Below, one piece after another: positions 37,397-46,037 of a stretch of DNA of 64,000 nucleotides (position 1 is the stretch's first letter; every line of letters starts with the position of its first letter). A model generated the notes under the pieces. That model saw only the letters and a list, made by a program, of their open reading frames with translations, did no database searches and was not told the DNA's origin. A program made the translations under genes and the position numbers. The stretch comes from an uncultured Megasphaera sp. (GTDB lineage Bacteria > Bacillota > Negativicutes > Veillonellales > Megasphaeraceae), in the NCBI GenBank assembly GCA_934202965.1, contig CAKPYN010000008.1:25021-89020 (forward strand). Reading direction: 5' to 3'.

Positions 37397-38047
37397 ATGA
37401 CCGAAGAAGAAAAGATCATGGCAGGCTGCATGTTTAATAATCGCGCACCCGAATTAGTCCAATGCAAACGCAAAGCACATCGTGCCTGTCTTCGTTTTAA
37501 TCAACTTGATGAAAGTGACCCGGAACGACAGCCTATCCTTAAAAACATACTCGCATCTATTGGCGATGTGTATTATTTTCAAGGGCCCCTGCAGTTTAAT
37601 TACGGCTGTCATACCCATATAGGCAATAATTTTTTTGCCAACTTTAACCTGACCGTCATGGATGACGGCCCGATTTATATTGGCGATAATGTATGCTTAG
37701 GGCCTAATGTTTCCCTAATGGCCACCAATCATCCCTTATTGGCGCAAGAACGATTAGGATTAAATCCGCAGGGAAAAATGACCATGGCTGAATATGCCAA
37801 AGGTATTCATATTGGAAACAATGTATGGATTGCCAGTAATGTCATCGTCATTGACGACGTCCATATTGGAAATAACGTGGTCATTGGCGCAGGCAGTGTC
37901 GTTACCAAAGATATACCAGACCATTATCTTGCCTACGGAAATCCCTGTCGTCCCGTTCGCCTGATTACAGAAAAAGACAGTCAATCCCAATTGATTCTTC
38001 CTGAAGACCAGGAACATTTTAAATATAACCTATCTCACTGTGAATAA
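37397..38047 (+). CDS. Maltose/galactoside-type O-acetyltransferase
   Basis: 216 residues. An N-terminal Mac domain (MTEEEKIMAGCMFNN) is followed by left-handed beta-helix hexapeptide repeats (IGNNFFANFNLTVMDD, IGDNVCLGPNV, IGNNVWIASNVIV, IGNNVVIGAGSVV) and ends in AYGNPCRPVRLI, the pattern of acetyl-CoA dependent sugar acetyltransferases such as Maa/LacA. The catalytic His is in ATNHPLL. GAGGTGATACAGC gives the ribosome site. Likely co-transcribed with the next gene 16 bases downstream. Confidence 0.92.
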   Translation: MTEEEKIMAGCMFNNRAPELVQCKRKAHRACLRFNQLDESDPERQPILKNILASIGDVYYFQGPLQFNYGCHTHIGNNFFANFNLTVMDDGPIYIGDNVCLGPNVSLMATNHPLLAQERLGLNPQGKMTMAEYAKGIHIGNNVWIASNVIVIDDVHIGNNVVIGAGSVVTKDIPDHYLAYGNPCRPVRLITEKDSQSQLILPEDQEHFKYNLSHCE

Positions 38048-38063
38048 GTAAAGGAGAAGTATT

Positions 38064-38612
38064 GTGAAATATGTCATCGCATCTGATATTCATGGCTCAG
38101 CCTACTACTGCCAACAATTGCTAGGGCAGTTTCAAAAAGAACAAGCATCTCGTCTGATCTTGCTTGGCGACATTCTCTACCACGGCCCCCGCAATGACCT
38201 GCCCAAAGAGTATAGCCCCAAGGACGTATTGGCACAGCTCAACGCGTACAAACAGCAAATCGTCTGTGTACGCGGCAACTGCGACAGCGAAGTAGACCAA
38301 ATGGTATTAGAATTTCCTATACTGGCTGACTATGCCTTATTGTCTGTCGGCAGTCATCTATTGTTTGCCACACACGGCCATATCCATAATCTCCAGCATG
38401 TGCCGCCGCTTCAGCCGGGAGATATTCTTCTTCACGGTCATACCCATGTACCAGCATGGCAGCCATTTGGCATACAGCAATATTACCTCAATCCCGGCTC
38501 CATTTCTCTGCCTAAAGAAAATTCACCTCATAGTTATATGACCTTGGAAGACACAACGTTCTACTGGAAAACGATAGATGGAACCATCTATCATACGCTG
38601 CAAATAAAATAA
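38064..38612 (+). CDS. Phosphodiesterase of the YfcE/MJ0936 family
   Basis: 182 residues, starting at GTG (38064) eight bases after AAGGAG. Calcineurin-like metal-binding motifs: SDIHGSAYYC, LGDILYHGPR, VRGNCDSE and THGHIHNL, GHTHVPAW near the end. E. coli YfcE is a manganese-dependent phosphodiesterase acting on model substrates; the natural one is unknown. Followed by an intrinsic terminator. Confidence 0.9.
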   Translation: MKYVIASDIHGSAYYCQQLLGQFQKEQASRLILLGDILYHGPRNDLPKEYSPKDVLAQLNAYKQQIVCVRGNCDSEVDQMVLEFPILADYALLSVGSHLLFATHGHIHNLQHVPPLQPGDILLHGHTHVPAWQPFGIQQYYLNPGSISLPKENSPHSYMTLEDTTFYWKTIDGTIYHTLQIK

Positions 38613-38622
38613 GATTCCTACG

Positions 38623-38673
38623 AAACCTTTGCAAAACAGGCACGCCTTTCATATTGCAAAGGTTCTTTTTTTG
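38623..38673 (+). terminator. Intrinsic terminator after the phosphodiesterase gene
   Basis: AACCTTTGCAA (38624-38634) and TTGCAAAGGTT (38654-38664) form an 11-bp stem, followed by C and seven T. Confidence 0.88.
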
Positions 38674-38785
38674 ATTTATTTTCCATTATGCCCCCCTGTC
38701 TTAAAGTTAATGAACCATTATAACTTTATGAGCGTACTCAATACAGTTAATTTCAATCGCAGCCTATACGAAAAACCAATTGATC

Positions 38786-38958
38786 TTATAACATCGTTTC
38801 AAATTTATCGGCAGGAATTGGTTTTGCAAAATAAAAGCCTTTTATCACATCACAATCATGATCTCGCAAAAATTCATATTGTTCTTTTGTTTCTACACCT
38901 TCCGCGATGGTCCTCATATGCATCAATTTGGTAATATCTATAAATATGCGATCGTAAC
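38786..38958 (-). pseudogene. C-terminal remnant of an EAL-domain (c-di-GMP phosphodiesterase) gene
   Basis: On the minus strand the frame ending at 38786 reads MHMRTIAEGVETKEQYEFL, then DHDCDVIKGFYFAKPI and a stop after FETML. The AEGVET motif, followed by the conserved Cys-Asp and the QGF/Y(Y/F)xKP ending, is specific to EAL domains. Only about 55 codons remain and there is no start. It joins directly to the next remnant upstream near 38950. The region 38674-38785 between it and the terminator shows nothing else. Confidence 0.7.
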
Positions 38959-39116
38959 GCACCTATTTTTTCTGTATTGGAATCATACCCAATCACACGA
39001 ACCTTGTTTGCGAAGGCAACAGCCAAGGGCAATCCAACATATCCCAATCCGATCACAGCGATACATGATTTTTGATGTATTAGTAATTCATACGTTTCTA
39101 TTGGTATCACTCCCAT
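38950..39116 (-). pseudogene. N-terminal remnant of a nucleotide-sugar dehydrogenase gene
   Basis: The frame starting at 39116 gives CIAVIGLGYVGLPLAVAFA and VIGYDSNTEKIGALRS, the N-terminal Rossmann fold of UDP-glucose/GDP-mannose dehydrogenases (WbpA/TviB type). Homology stops after about 56 codons, where the EAL remnant begins in another frame. No good ribosome site is seen. A deletion appears to have fused two unrelated genes. 39117-39244 contains no other recognisable feature. Confidence 0.7.
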
Positions 39117-39244
39117 CGTATCTAAACGTGTTTTCGAAAAGTTATACTATATGATAACCCCCTATTATACTATCTATGATCCGTTTAAAACGCATGATTG
39201 TAAAGGAATTTTTTCCATGACCAATAAGCATTTCCATATATACA

Positions 39245-39292
39245 AAAAAATATCTGTTTATCTTTCTGCGTAAAAAGATAAACAGATATCTG
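39245..39292 (-). terminator. Intrinsic terminator of the folE-to-kinase unit
   Basis: ATATCTGTTTATCTTT (39250-39265) and AAAGATAAACAGATAT (39274-39289) form a perfect 16-bp stem with an eight-base loop. On the minus strand it is followed by seven T. It lies five bases past the histidine kinase stop. Confidence 0.9.
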
Positions 39293-39296
39293 CATC

Positions 39297-40847
39297 TTAT
39301 TCTATTTTTGCTTTCGCTATGGTAAACCAAAAGGTAACGCCATCATCTGTGTTGTATACACCATACGATTGTCCGTGCAGTTTGACGAGTTCTGCAACAA
39401 TTCCCAATCCCAGGCCATGGCCGCCAAACGTACGCTGTACATTGCGGCTTCTTGCCGTGTCCACTTTGTAAAAAGGTTCCCAAATACGCTGTTGATATTC
39501 TTCAGGAATCTGAATACCCTGGTTATAAATATACACTTTGTATTGTTGTCCTATATCTTCAGCAATAACGGTGATTTCTTTTCCCTTCGGCGTATAGTCA
39601 ATGGCATTACTCAAAAAATTACTCATAATGCAGTCGATTTGTTCCGGATCGCCATAGGCTGTCATATCCGTCGGCAAATTCCAGGTCATGGTAATTTCTT
39701 TTTTTCGCACCGTTCTGGCAAAGCGTACCTTCGCTTCATCAATAAGAGCACCAAAATCAAAGGCCATTTTTTCCAGTTTAAATGCGCCTGTTTCCAACCG
39801 CGATAAATTGAGCAGACTTTTTACCAAATTATCCATTTTTACGGTTTCATTTTGAATGACCTTGCAGTACCGCTGTCGTGTTTTTTCATCACTTTGCAAG
39901 CTGTCCAATCCTTCTGCATACCCTTGTATGATTGCCAGTGGTGTTTTTAATTCATGAGATACAGCAAAGATAAAGGACTTTCGCATATGTTCTACTTCCT
40001 TGGCCTTATCTAACTGTTGTTTGAGTTTGTCATTGGATTTCTGTAATTCATCCAATGCCTGATTCAACTGGTCTGACAGGGTATTTAAACTATTGCCGAG
40101 TTCACCAATTTCATCGGTATTATTACCACGCCATTTTTGCGTAAAATTCAGATGCGTCATGGCAACGGATATTTTTTTTAATTCCAGCAAGGGCTTTACC
40201 ATTTTATTGGTTAATAAAATGGTTCCTATCACGGCAATAATCAACCAAATAATACCACATGTAAAGATAAAATGCTGTACAATACTAATCGTTTTCTGCA
40301 TCGGTGCTACAGGCTGGCTGATAAGTACGTAAGACTGCCCTTCAATGCGGGAAATCAGGTTAAAGTATTGAAATGTTTCACTCGGCTGATAATATTTTAC
40401 CTTTCCCAGTTCGGCTTCATCAGGCTGCCGTCCTTTCAGCAAATCGATCATCTCTTGAATATGTTTGGGCTGCTCGACATTTTCTTGATGCGCTTTGGCT
40501 TCGGCCTCTTTTCCTACGGCAACAACCACGTTTTGATTATTTTTAGGCGGTCCAATAAAAATGCGCCGACCCGGGCGAGATGAATACACAAGCTGGCTAT
40601 TATCAATAATAAGAATTTCAGCCCCTATGTTTTGGCTGATCATATCGAATTGACTTTCGCCATCCATCTGTTTGGCTTTATAAATCGCGCTGATTTCTTT
40701 GCTGGCTTCTATCATGCCGTCTTTTTTCATCGAATAAAAAAATTCGTTGAAGCCAACACCAATCGCTATCATCAAGGTGACAACAAAAAATAACGTAAAG
40801 CCAATCACATACAAGCCCGATTTCATGCGAAGTGATAATCGTATCAT
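39297..40847 (-). CDS. Sensor histidine kinase
   Basis: 516 residues. A membrane helix near 12-34, an extracytoplasmic sensor region of about 150 residues, a second helix near 190-212, a HAMP linker, a coiled coil, the HisKA box with phospho-acceptor His (AVSHELKTPLAIIQGYAE, near 297) and an HATPase domain (NFLSNAIDYTPKG, GHGLGLGIVAELV). Its start overlaps the response regulator stop as ATGA. The signal is unknown. Placement behind the folate genes may only reflect operon growth. Confidence 0.95.
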   Translation of the reverse strand: MIRLSLRMKSGLYVIGFTLFFVVTLMIAIGVGFNEFFYSMKKDGMIEASKEISAIYKAKQMDGESQFDMISQNIGAEILIIDNSQLVYSSRPGRRIFIGPPKNNQNVVVAVGKEAEAKAHQENVEQPKHIQEMIDLLKGRQPDEAELGKVKYYQPSETFQYFNLISRIEGQSYVLISQPVAPMQKTISIVQHFIFTCGIIWLIIAVIGTILLTNKMVKPLLELKKISVAMTHLNFTQKWRGNNTDEIGELGNSLNTLSDQLNQALDELQKSNDKLKQQLDKAKEVEHMRKSFIFAVSHELKTPLAIIQGYAEGLDSLQSDEKTRQRYCKVIQNETVKMDNLVKSLLNLSRLETGAFKLEKMAFDFGALIDEAKVRFARTVRKKEITMTWNLPTDMTAYGDPEQIDCIMSNFLSNAIDYTPKGKEITVIAEDIGQQYKVYIYNQGIQIPEEYQQRIWEPFYKVDTARSRNVQRTFGGHGLGLGIVAELVKLHGQSYGVYNTDDGVTFWFTIAKAKIE

Positions 40848-41512
40848 TTGGCATCATAGCGGTATCCGTAGCCGCGCACGGTTTGAATATATTTGCCTTT
40901 ATCGCCTAATTTAATACGCAGGCGATTGATATGGGTATCGACGGTGCGTAAGTCACCGTAATAGTCATAATTCCATACTTTATTGAGAATTTGCCGACGG
41001 CTGAGTGCCTTACCGGCATTGGTGACCAAATACGTGAGCAGCTTGTATTCTGTCGGGCTAAGATCTATATTTTTACCGTCTAATACAACTTGACGCGCTT
41101 CTTGATCTATCGATACGCCATCGGCTGCCGCCGTGATTTCATTTTCTTCTTTTTGTGTGCGCCGTAACAATGCTTTTATCTTGGCAACCAAAATTTTAGG
41201 ACTGAACGGTTTGGTAATATATTCATCAACGCCCAAATCATAGGCAAAGAGCTGGTCAATTTCTTCTCCTTTAGCCGTCAGCATCATAATGGGGATAGAT
41301 GATTCCCGACGAATTTCCCGGCAAACTGTCCAACCATCATATCCTGGCATCATCACATCCAACAATACTAAATCCGGATGCTGCTCATGGTATATCTGCA
41401 AGGCTTCCTTACCATCTGCTGCTTCCAGCATTTCATATCCTTCAGGCTGCAAAAAATCAATAACCAGTTGACGCATCAATTGTTCATCATCGGCTATCAA
41501 TATTTTCTCCAT
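40844..41512 (-). CDS. OmpR/PhoB-family response regulator
   Basis: 222 residues. Receiver domain with phospho-acceptor Asp in LVLLDVMMPGYDGW (near 53), Thr in MLTAKGEE and Lys in ITKPFSPK; winged-helix DNA-binding domain in the C-terminal half (LSPTEYKLLTYL, VDTHINRLRIKLG, VRGYGYRYD). Partner of the overlapping histidine kinase. GGGAGGAGCATGAC precedes the ATG at 41512, 25 bases after folK. Confidence 0.96.
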   Translation of the reverse strand: MEKILIADDEQLMRQLVIDFLQPEGYEMLEAADGKEALQIYHEQHPDLVLLDVMMPGYDGWTVCREIRRESSIPIMMLTAKGEEIDQLFAYDLGVDEYITKPFSPKILVAKIKALLRRTQKEENEITAAADGVSIDQEARQVVLDGKNIDLSPTEYKLLTYLVTNAGKALSRRQILNKVWNYDYYGDLRTVDTHINRLRIKLGDKGKYIQTVRGYGYRYDAK

Positions 41513-41537
41513 GTCATGCTCCTCCCTTTCCTCTTGA

Positions 41538-42020
41538 CTAATCCGTTATTTTCGTTATGTTTTGCACATCCGGCAGCTGCTGCAGCCAATACGAAATAGG
41601 TTTTCCCTGTATTTGTAACGCCGGGGCTATTTCCTGTAACGGCACGAGCACAAAGGCCCGCTGCGTGATATACGGATGGGGTATTTCCAGTCTGTCCGTA
41701 TGGCTGACGACATCATCACTATAAACAATGTCAATATCCATCGTGCGGGCTCCCCATTTTTCATGCCGTACGCGTCCCAATTTTTGCTCTATCTCTTGGC
41801 AAACAGTCAACAGCGATATGCCGGAACAATTCGTTTCTACTATGCAAGCCATATTAATAAACGCCGGCTGATCTAATTTTCCCCAAGGCGGCGTTTCATA
41901 TAATGAAGATACAGCCGTTACGCACAATGAAGTATTGTCTTGCAGCATCATAATAGCTTGATGCAGTGTCTGCTCCCGATTTCCTAAATTAGCACCTAAG
42001 CTTAAATAATACTTATGCAT
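41538..42020 (-). CDS. folK: 2-amino-4-hydroxy-6-hydroxymethyldihydropteridine pyrophosphokinase
   Basis: 160 residues, full HPPK length. Motifs: LSLGANLGNREQTL at the N-terminus, LYETPPWG near 42-50, and RWGARTMDIDIVYSDD-like RTMDIDIVY near 95-103, which carries the magnesium-binding aspartates. It pyrophosphorylates the pterin before joining to p-aminobenzoate. Its start lies within the end of folB (eight-base overlap). folP is not present in this cluster. Confidence 0.95.
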   Translation of the reverse strand: MHKYYLSLGANLGNREQTLHQAIMMLQDNTSLCVTAVSSLYETPPWGKLDQPAFINMACIVETNCSGISLLTVCQEIEQKLGRVRHEKWGARTMDIDIVYSDDVVSHTDRLEIPHPYITQRAFVLVPLQEIAPALQIQGKPISYWLQQLPDVQNITKITD

Positions 42021-42375
42021 GATGCGTCCTTTCTATCGTTACGGCTACATCATGAATGGGGCCGCCAATCGGCGCATGCGGCTTATGTACCGTAATAGTT
42101 ACTGCATCCACAGCAAACTGCGTTAGTACCGTATCGGCAATCACTTGAGCCAATCGTTCAATGAGCTGATATTTTCTCGTTTCGACAATCTCCTGAATGA
42201 TAGCATATACCTTACTGTAATCAACTGTATCTGTCAGGGCATCACTAGCTCCGGCAACAGCTAAATTCATGTGAAGAACGGCATCTACATAAAAGGGCTG
42301 GCCATGTTGTTGTTCTTCCGCCAAGCAGCCATGATATCCATAAAACGCCATCCCCTGCAACGTAATTGTATCCAT
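42013..42375 (-). CDS. folB: Dihydroneopterin aldolase
   Basis: 120 residues. Typical FolB: MDTITLQGMAFYGYHGCLAEEQ, with the catalytic Glu in that segment and the Lys in the ITVHKPHAPIGG segment near 92-103. It makes 6-hydroxymethyl-dihydropterin. Two bases separate it from folE; it overlaps folK. Confidence 0.95.
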   Translation of the reverse strand: MDTITLQGMAFYGYHGCLAEEQQHGQPFYVDAVLHMNLAVAGASDALTDTVDYSKVYAIIQEIVETRKYQLIERLAQVIADTVLTQFAVDAVTITVHKPHAPIGGPIHDVAVTIERTHHA

Positions 42376-42377
42376 AC

Positions 42378-42977
42378 TTATCCTTTCTGAACAGCATCAC
42401 TGTGCTGTCCGGCCATGAGCATATCCCAAGCTTCTTTATACGCTTCCGTGCCAGCTGCCAAACAACCGCAGGATGAGGCCGTAATAATATTGGAATCCGA
42501 TGCCAAAGCACTGCGCATAGTCAGACAAAGATGCGTTGCCTGTACAATAACCAATACCCCTTCCGGCTGTAATCCGGTATTAATGGATTGACAAAGCTGC
42601 TCTGTCAACCGTTCCTGCAGTTGCGGACGGCGGGCTAATATATCTACAGCCTGCACAAAATGTCCAAATCCGGCTATACATCCATTTTTGGGATAATACG
42701 CAATATGGACAGTTCCAAAAAATGGCAGTAAATGATGTTCACACATAGAATGGAATCGAATGTGCCGAACAGCCACTAATCCATTGGTCTGCGTCCGAAT
42801 CGGGTTTTCCCATTCAGCATCAGGATTTTCCTTTAAGCCGGAAAAAAATTGTCCAAATGCTTCGGCAACTCGATAGGGCGTTTTTTCCATGCCTAATGCT
42901 TTTATATCTACACCTAATGCATCTAAAAATTGCGCCATCGCCTGGATAGCTTTTTCATTAACAGCCTGTTTATTCAT
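42378..42977 (-). CDS. folE: GTP cyclohydrolase I
   Basis: 199 residues. Zinc ligands and active site are visible: FHSMCEHHLLPFFG near 75-88 and the Cys in ATHLCLTMR near 148-153; QERLTEQL is the characteristic helix. It converts GTP to dihydroneopterin triphosphate, the first step of folate synthesis. First gene of folE-folB-folK followed by the two-component pair. No riboswitch was recognised in the 66 bases upstream. Confidence 0.96.
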   Translation of the reverse strand: MNKQAVNEKAIQAMAQFLDALGVDIKALGMEKTPYRVAEAFGQFFSGLKENPDAEWENPIRTQTNGLVAVRHIRFHSMCEHHLLPFFGTVHIAYYPKNGCIAGFGHFVQAVDILARRPQLQERLTEQLCQSINTGLQPEGVLVIVQATHLCLTMRSALASDSNIITASSCGCLAAGTEAYKEAWDMLMAGQHSDAVQKG

Positions 42978-43043
42978 TCACTCCGTCTTGCTCCTTTTAT
43001 GTGATAATCGTATTTCACTCATATAGTTTTATTGTTGTGAAAC

Positions 43044-43442
43044 TTACAGAACATAGTAATATGCCAAAATAAAAATAAATCCTCCAACAATAATGAAAAA
43101 TGGACTGGCATACTGCTGCCAAATATTCTGTTCATGATACAAATAAATTTCATCTGGATTGGCTGGATTATACCGTACATCCACCGCATCACCGGCTACA
43201 CTTTGCCATTCGGCATTGCCAATTTTATATTTGCTTTTATATGTTTTATGATTGACTTTAAATTCCACAACAGGAAAATACAAATTACCGCTTTTCATTT
43301 TTTTCTCTTCAAAACCCAGTAATTTTCCTGTCGTCGCCGCCGTGCAGTGTCGTGTCAATGCCCGTAATTTCCAGCCATGATACGTACCTACAATAATAAA
43401 TAAAATGCCAATCACGGCGGGTATATAATACAACATGCTCAT
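43044..43442 (-). CDS. DUF3592 domain membrane protein
   Basis: 132 residues. Two membrane helices near residues 3-22 and 113-131 flank a beta-rich soluble part with VVEFKVNHKTYKSKY and the phrase VDVRYNPANPDEIYLY, which is the DUF3592 signature. Function unknown across the family. GGAGG is eight bases before the ATG at 43442. It follows the ECF-type gene by 27 bases. Confidence 0.82.
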   Translation of the reverse strand: MSMLYYIPAVIGILFIIVGTYHGWKLRALTRHCTAATTGKLLGFEEKKMKSGNLYFPVVEFKVNHKTYKSKYKIGNAEWQSVAGDAVDVRYNPANPDEIYLYHEQNIWQQYASPFFIIVGGFIFILAYYYVL

Positions 43443-43469
43443 GGTATATTCCTCCTACGTAGTAACCTA

Positions 43470-43979
43470 TCATGCCACATGAATGCGTTTGGCAATGCGA
43501 TAAGCAATCGTTCCTCCCAATACGCCTGTAACCAATTGGGGCCAGCTCATACTCATGAGTATCATATGCCGCACGGTTTCTGGAAACTCTAAACAGCCAA
43601 ACAAGACATAAAATGCGCTATAGATGGCAGCCATTTTACAACATGCCGCTCCATATAATCCAAGCAGACGATAGGTCCGCAACAGATAGATTGCCCCAAT
43701 AAATACGCTATTTCCTATGGCTGTCGGAAAAATAAACGGAAAAAATGGCAACATGCCTTCCAGCCAAGCAAAAACTGGCGTAATACAAGCAACGACCAAG
43801 CCGGATTTCCAGCCAATCTTTAAAACAGCCAAGACCAAACACGCATTGACAAGGGACCCAATTAAAAACATACTTATCTGCGGTGGAATGGGAAACAAAA
43901 GCCGCATTCCCTGTAAAAGCAGAGTAACCGCCAGCAACAGCCCTGTTCGCGTAATACCATATAACAACCTGTCATTCAT
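43470..43979 (-). CDS. Membrane protein, ECF transporter S-component-like
   Basis: 169 residues with five to six membrane helices and the compact organisation of ECF S components (GITRTGLLLAVTLLLQGMR at the N-terminus, a LVNACLVLAVLKIGWKSGLV segment, ending IAKRIHVA). The N-terminal AxxxA-like pattern expected for contact with the ECF module is not clear. The vitamin substrate cannot be told. No ATPase genes nearby, consistent with the shared-module (group II) type. Confidence 0.6.
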   Translation of the reverse strand: MNDRLLYGITRTGLLLAVTLLLQGMRLLFPIPPQISMFLIGSLVNACLVLAVLKIGWKSGLVVACITPVFAWLEGMLPFFPFIFPTAIGNSVFIGAIYLLRTYRLLGLYGAACCKMAAIYSAFYVLFGCLEFPETVRHMILMSMSWPQLVTGVLGGTIAYRIAKRIHVA

Positions 43980-44011
43980 GTGTTCTATCCCTACCTAAAT
44001 TTACAAAATTT

Positions 44012-44041
44012 GGTATAATAAATACATCTATTTATTATACC
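44012..44041. promoter_or_regulatory. 30-bp perfect inverted repeat between divergent genes
   Basis: GGTATAATAAATA (44012-44024) and TATTTATTATACC (44029-44041) are exact reverse complements around CATC. Each arm contains TATAAT on one strand, so the repeat could be a symmetrical operator covering -10 elements of both the membrane gene at 43979 and the acyltransferase gene at 44103. The -35 boxes are poor, which fits activator control. Prediction only. Confidence 0.45.
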
Positions 44042-44102
44042 ATAGAGTATCTAATAGATTCTATGTCTTGTCATTAATTTATTGTATCGTCAGAGGTGCC
44101 AG

Positions 44103-45212
44103 ATGTCAAAACGTTTTATTCATTCTATCAATTATATGCGAGGCCTTTGTATGCTCGGCGTCATCGCCATTCATGTCGGATCAGTTGCTATTGTCAATCC
44201 TACACCCAATTTGGGACTCGTTGCCATATTGGAAATTTTGTCCCGATTTTCTGTGCCGGCATTTTTCTTTTTATCTGCCTTCGGTATGTTTTACAGCCAA
44301 CCGTTATCTCAACCCTTTAACTACAAAGACTATTTACATCGTCGAGGTCGTACGGTGTTCGTTCCTTATGTAGCCTGGTCCTTGTTTTATATGGTCTATG
44401 TATCCGTGTTAAGTCATAATTTTAATGTATTTCAACCAACATCCTTAGTTCGAACGCTTTGGTACGGACTGGCTATGTATCATATTTATTTTTTAGTGAT
44501 TCTCCTTTGGTTCTACGTGCTAATGCCCCTTTGGCGTTCACTGCTGCGTCTCATGAACCGTAAGCCTTGGGTTTCCTTTACGTTCTTACTGGCAGCCAAT
44601 ATGATATTTAACTTTTATTCCAGCTATTTGTGGTCCGTACCGCAAGATGCCAGCCCGTGGATCAAAGATGCCTTTGCGTTTCGTCTGAATTATATTGTAT
44701 TCCATTATTTGTTTATCTTCATGTTTGGTGCTTTTACAGCCGAACACTTTACATCCAGTGTCCAGTGGCTTCGAAATCATGCCTTCTGCGTCAATGTATT
44801 CCAACTGCTAACAACGGTCGGTATGATTGCGGCTTACTGGAGCGTCATGCATTATTTGCACTACGATGCGTTATCTGCCGTCTTTACCATTCATCAGCTC
44901 AGTCCTATCGGCATGCTGTACACCCTATCGACAATGCTGTTTTTACTCTATTGGTGGGAATGCCATACCGTACCCATCTGGATGCATCGTCTCTTTTCCA
45001 TGCTCGGCAATTATTCCTATCCTATCTATCTTGTCCATCCTGTTTTTCTCAGCCTCTGCACGGGCTTAGCTGCTCATTTTCATCTCTATCTGCGTTCCGT
45101 ACATATTATTGCTATCTATTGCATCGTTGCCGGCTGTGCAGCTGCCTACGCATCTATCATTAATCGCCTGCCACTGCCGCATTGGCTTTCGATTTGCTTA
45201 AAAGGAAAATAA
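44103..45212 (+). CDS. Acyltransferase-3 family membrane protein
   Basis: 369 residues from the ATG at 44103, preceded by AGAGGTG. About ten membrane helices. The N-terminal NYMRGLCMLGVIAIHVGS carries the family's R-x10-H pattern, and HRRGRTVFVPYVAWSLFY the Arg-rich second motif. Members O-acetylate sugars of cell-surface polysaccharides or membrane lipids. The acceptor is unknown. Closes with a strong bidirectional hairpin at 45.25 kb. Confidence 0.9.
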   Translation: MSKRFIHSINYMRGLCMLGVIAIHVGSVAIVNPTPNLGLVAILEILSRFSVPAFFFLSAFGMFYSQPLSQPFNYKDYLHRRGRTVFVPYVAWSLFYMVYVSVLSHNFNVFQPTSLVRTLWYGLAMYHIYFLVILLWFYVLMPLWRSLLRLMNRKPWVSFTFLLAANMIFNFYSSYLWSVPQDASPWIKDAFAFRLNYIVFHYLFIFMFGAFTAEHFTSSVQWLRNHAFCVNVFQLLTTVGMIAAYWSVMHYLHYDALSAVFTIHQLSPIGMLYTLSTMLFLLYWWECHTVPIWMHRLFSMLGNYSYPIYLVHPVFLSLCTGLAAHFHLYLRSVHIIAIYCIVAGCAAAYASIINRLPLPHWLSICLKGK

Positions 45213-45246
45213 ACTATATTACTTCGTACTGCCAGTCCATGACTAC

Positions 45247-45292
45247 AAAAAAAATCCGTCCTTTACTCATATGAGTAAAGGACGGATTTTTA
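45247..45292. terminator. Perfect palindromic bidirectional terminator
   Basis: 45250-45291 is an exact 42-base palindrome with no spacer (centre CTCAT/ATGAG), flanked by A and T. It lies between the convergent acyltransferase gene and the outer-membrane protein gene. Confidence 0.85.
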
Positions 45293-45327
45293 TATCACAT
45301 CATATTATGCTATGTTACTATAATCCA

Positions 45328-45951
45328 TTAGCTGTTAAACCGATAGGAAAGACCGGTAACAAATCCTTTGTATGTAACGCTGGAATCATTGTCGTGACGT
45401 CCTGCCGTATCGACATACCGATAACCGGCATTAATATCTAAATCATCTGTTGCCTTATAAGAAAGACCGGCTTCCCAAGTTGTCGTATCCTTGGTCCCAA
45501 CACCGACTTTGCCATAGACATCTAAGTTATCTGCCAACGGTGCTTTGCCAATTAAACCAACTTGAGCTACATTATTGGTGGTACTGTAACCATGTCTAAA
45601 GTCATTATCAATGCGGTTATATCCAGCATAGGCTGCAACATTGTTATTTAACGAATAGACTAAGTTGACTTCCTGCTGATTGCCTTTGGTTGCATCATGA
45701 CCATTAATATCCGTACTTAATCCACTGTACTGATACTGAATAGCTGCTTTATCCGATACACCATAGGTTACGCCGCCTTGAAAATTCCATTTGGAGTCGG
45801 AATTAAAATTCCCAATTTCTGACTTTGCATTCATTGCGCCTACATCTACTTGTACCTGGCCTTCTTGGAAGGTCGTCTGCGGTGCTGCAAATGCGGCCCC
45901 GGATACACAAACCGTCAACGCTGTCAAAACTGCAAATACATTCTTTTTCAT
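45328..45951 (-). CDS. Outer-membrane beta-barrel protein
   Basis: 207 residues from the ATG at 45951 (MKKNVFAVLTALTVCVSG), nine bases after GGAGG; the TTG-started longer frame is rejected. A signal peptide ends in AAFA-AP. The mature part alternates hydrophobic and polar residues in short strands (NFQGGVTYGV, AAIQYQYSGL, VNLVYSLNNNVAAYAGYNR, DVYGKVGVGTK) and ends in GLSYRFNS, where the aromatic residue near the C-terminus fits a barrel for Bam insertion. Such proteins mark the diderm Negativicutes. Function is not evident; similar ones are small porin-like or adhesin-like proteins. Confidence 0.82.
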   Translation of the reverse strand: MKKNVFAVLTALTVCVSGAAFAAPQTTFQEGQVQVDVGAMNAKSEIGNFNSDSKWNFQGGVTYGVSDKAAIQYQYSGLSTDINGHDATKGNQQEVNLVYSLNNNVAAYAGYNRIDNDFRHGYSTTNNVAQVGLIGKAPLADNLDVYGKVGVGTKDTTTWEAGLSYKATDDLDINAGYRYVDTAGRHDNDSSVTYKGFVTGLSYRFNS

Positions 45952-46008
45952 ATAAATCAACCTCCCTTTGATACTTCTTACTACGTTCTCTCTCTTGAGA
46001 TTGACTAT

Positions 46009-46037
46009 AGTATATCAGCAAACAATTCATTTGTCAC
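46009..46037 (-). promoter_or_regulatory. Promoter of the outer-membrane protein gene
   Basis: On the minus strand GTGACA (46032-46037), 17 bases, TATACT (46009-46014). Leader of about 50 bases to the ATG at 45951. The rest of the gap to the glnA terminator (46040-46250) is AT-rich and shows nothing coding. Confidence 0.65.

Noticed and set aside
38629..38934. 101-codon plus-strand ORF after the phosphodiesterase gene
   Set aside because: Runs through a terminator and antisense to the EAL remnant; no protein-like features.
42978..43043. Tetrahydrofolate riboswitch upstream of folE
   Set aside because: The gap is only 66 bases and lacks the expected pairing.
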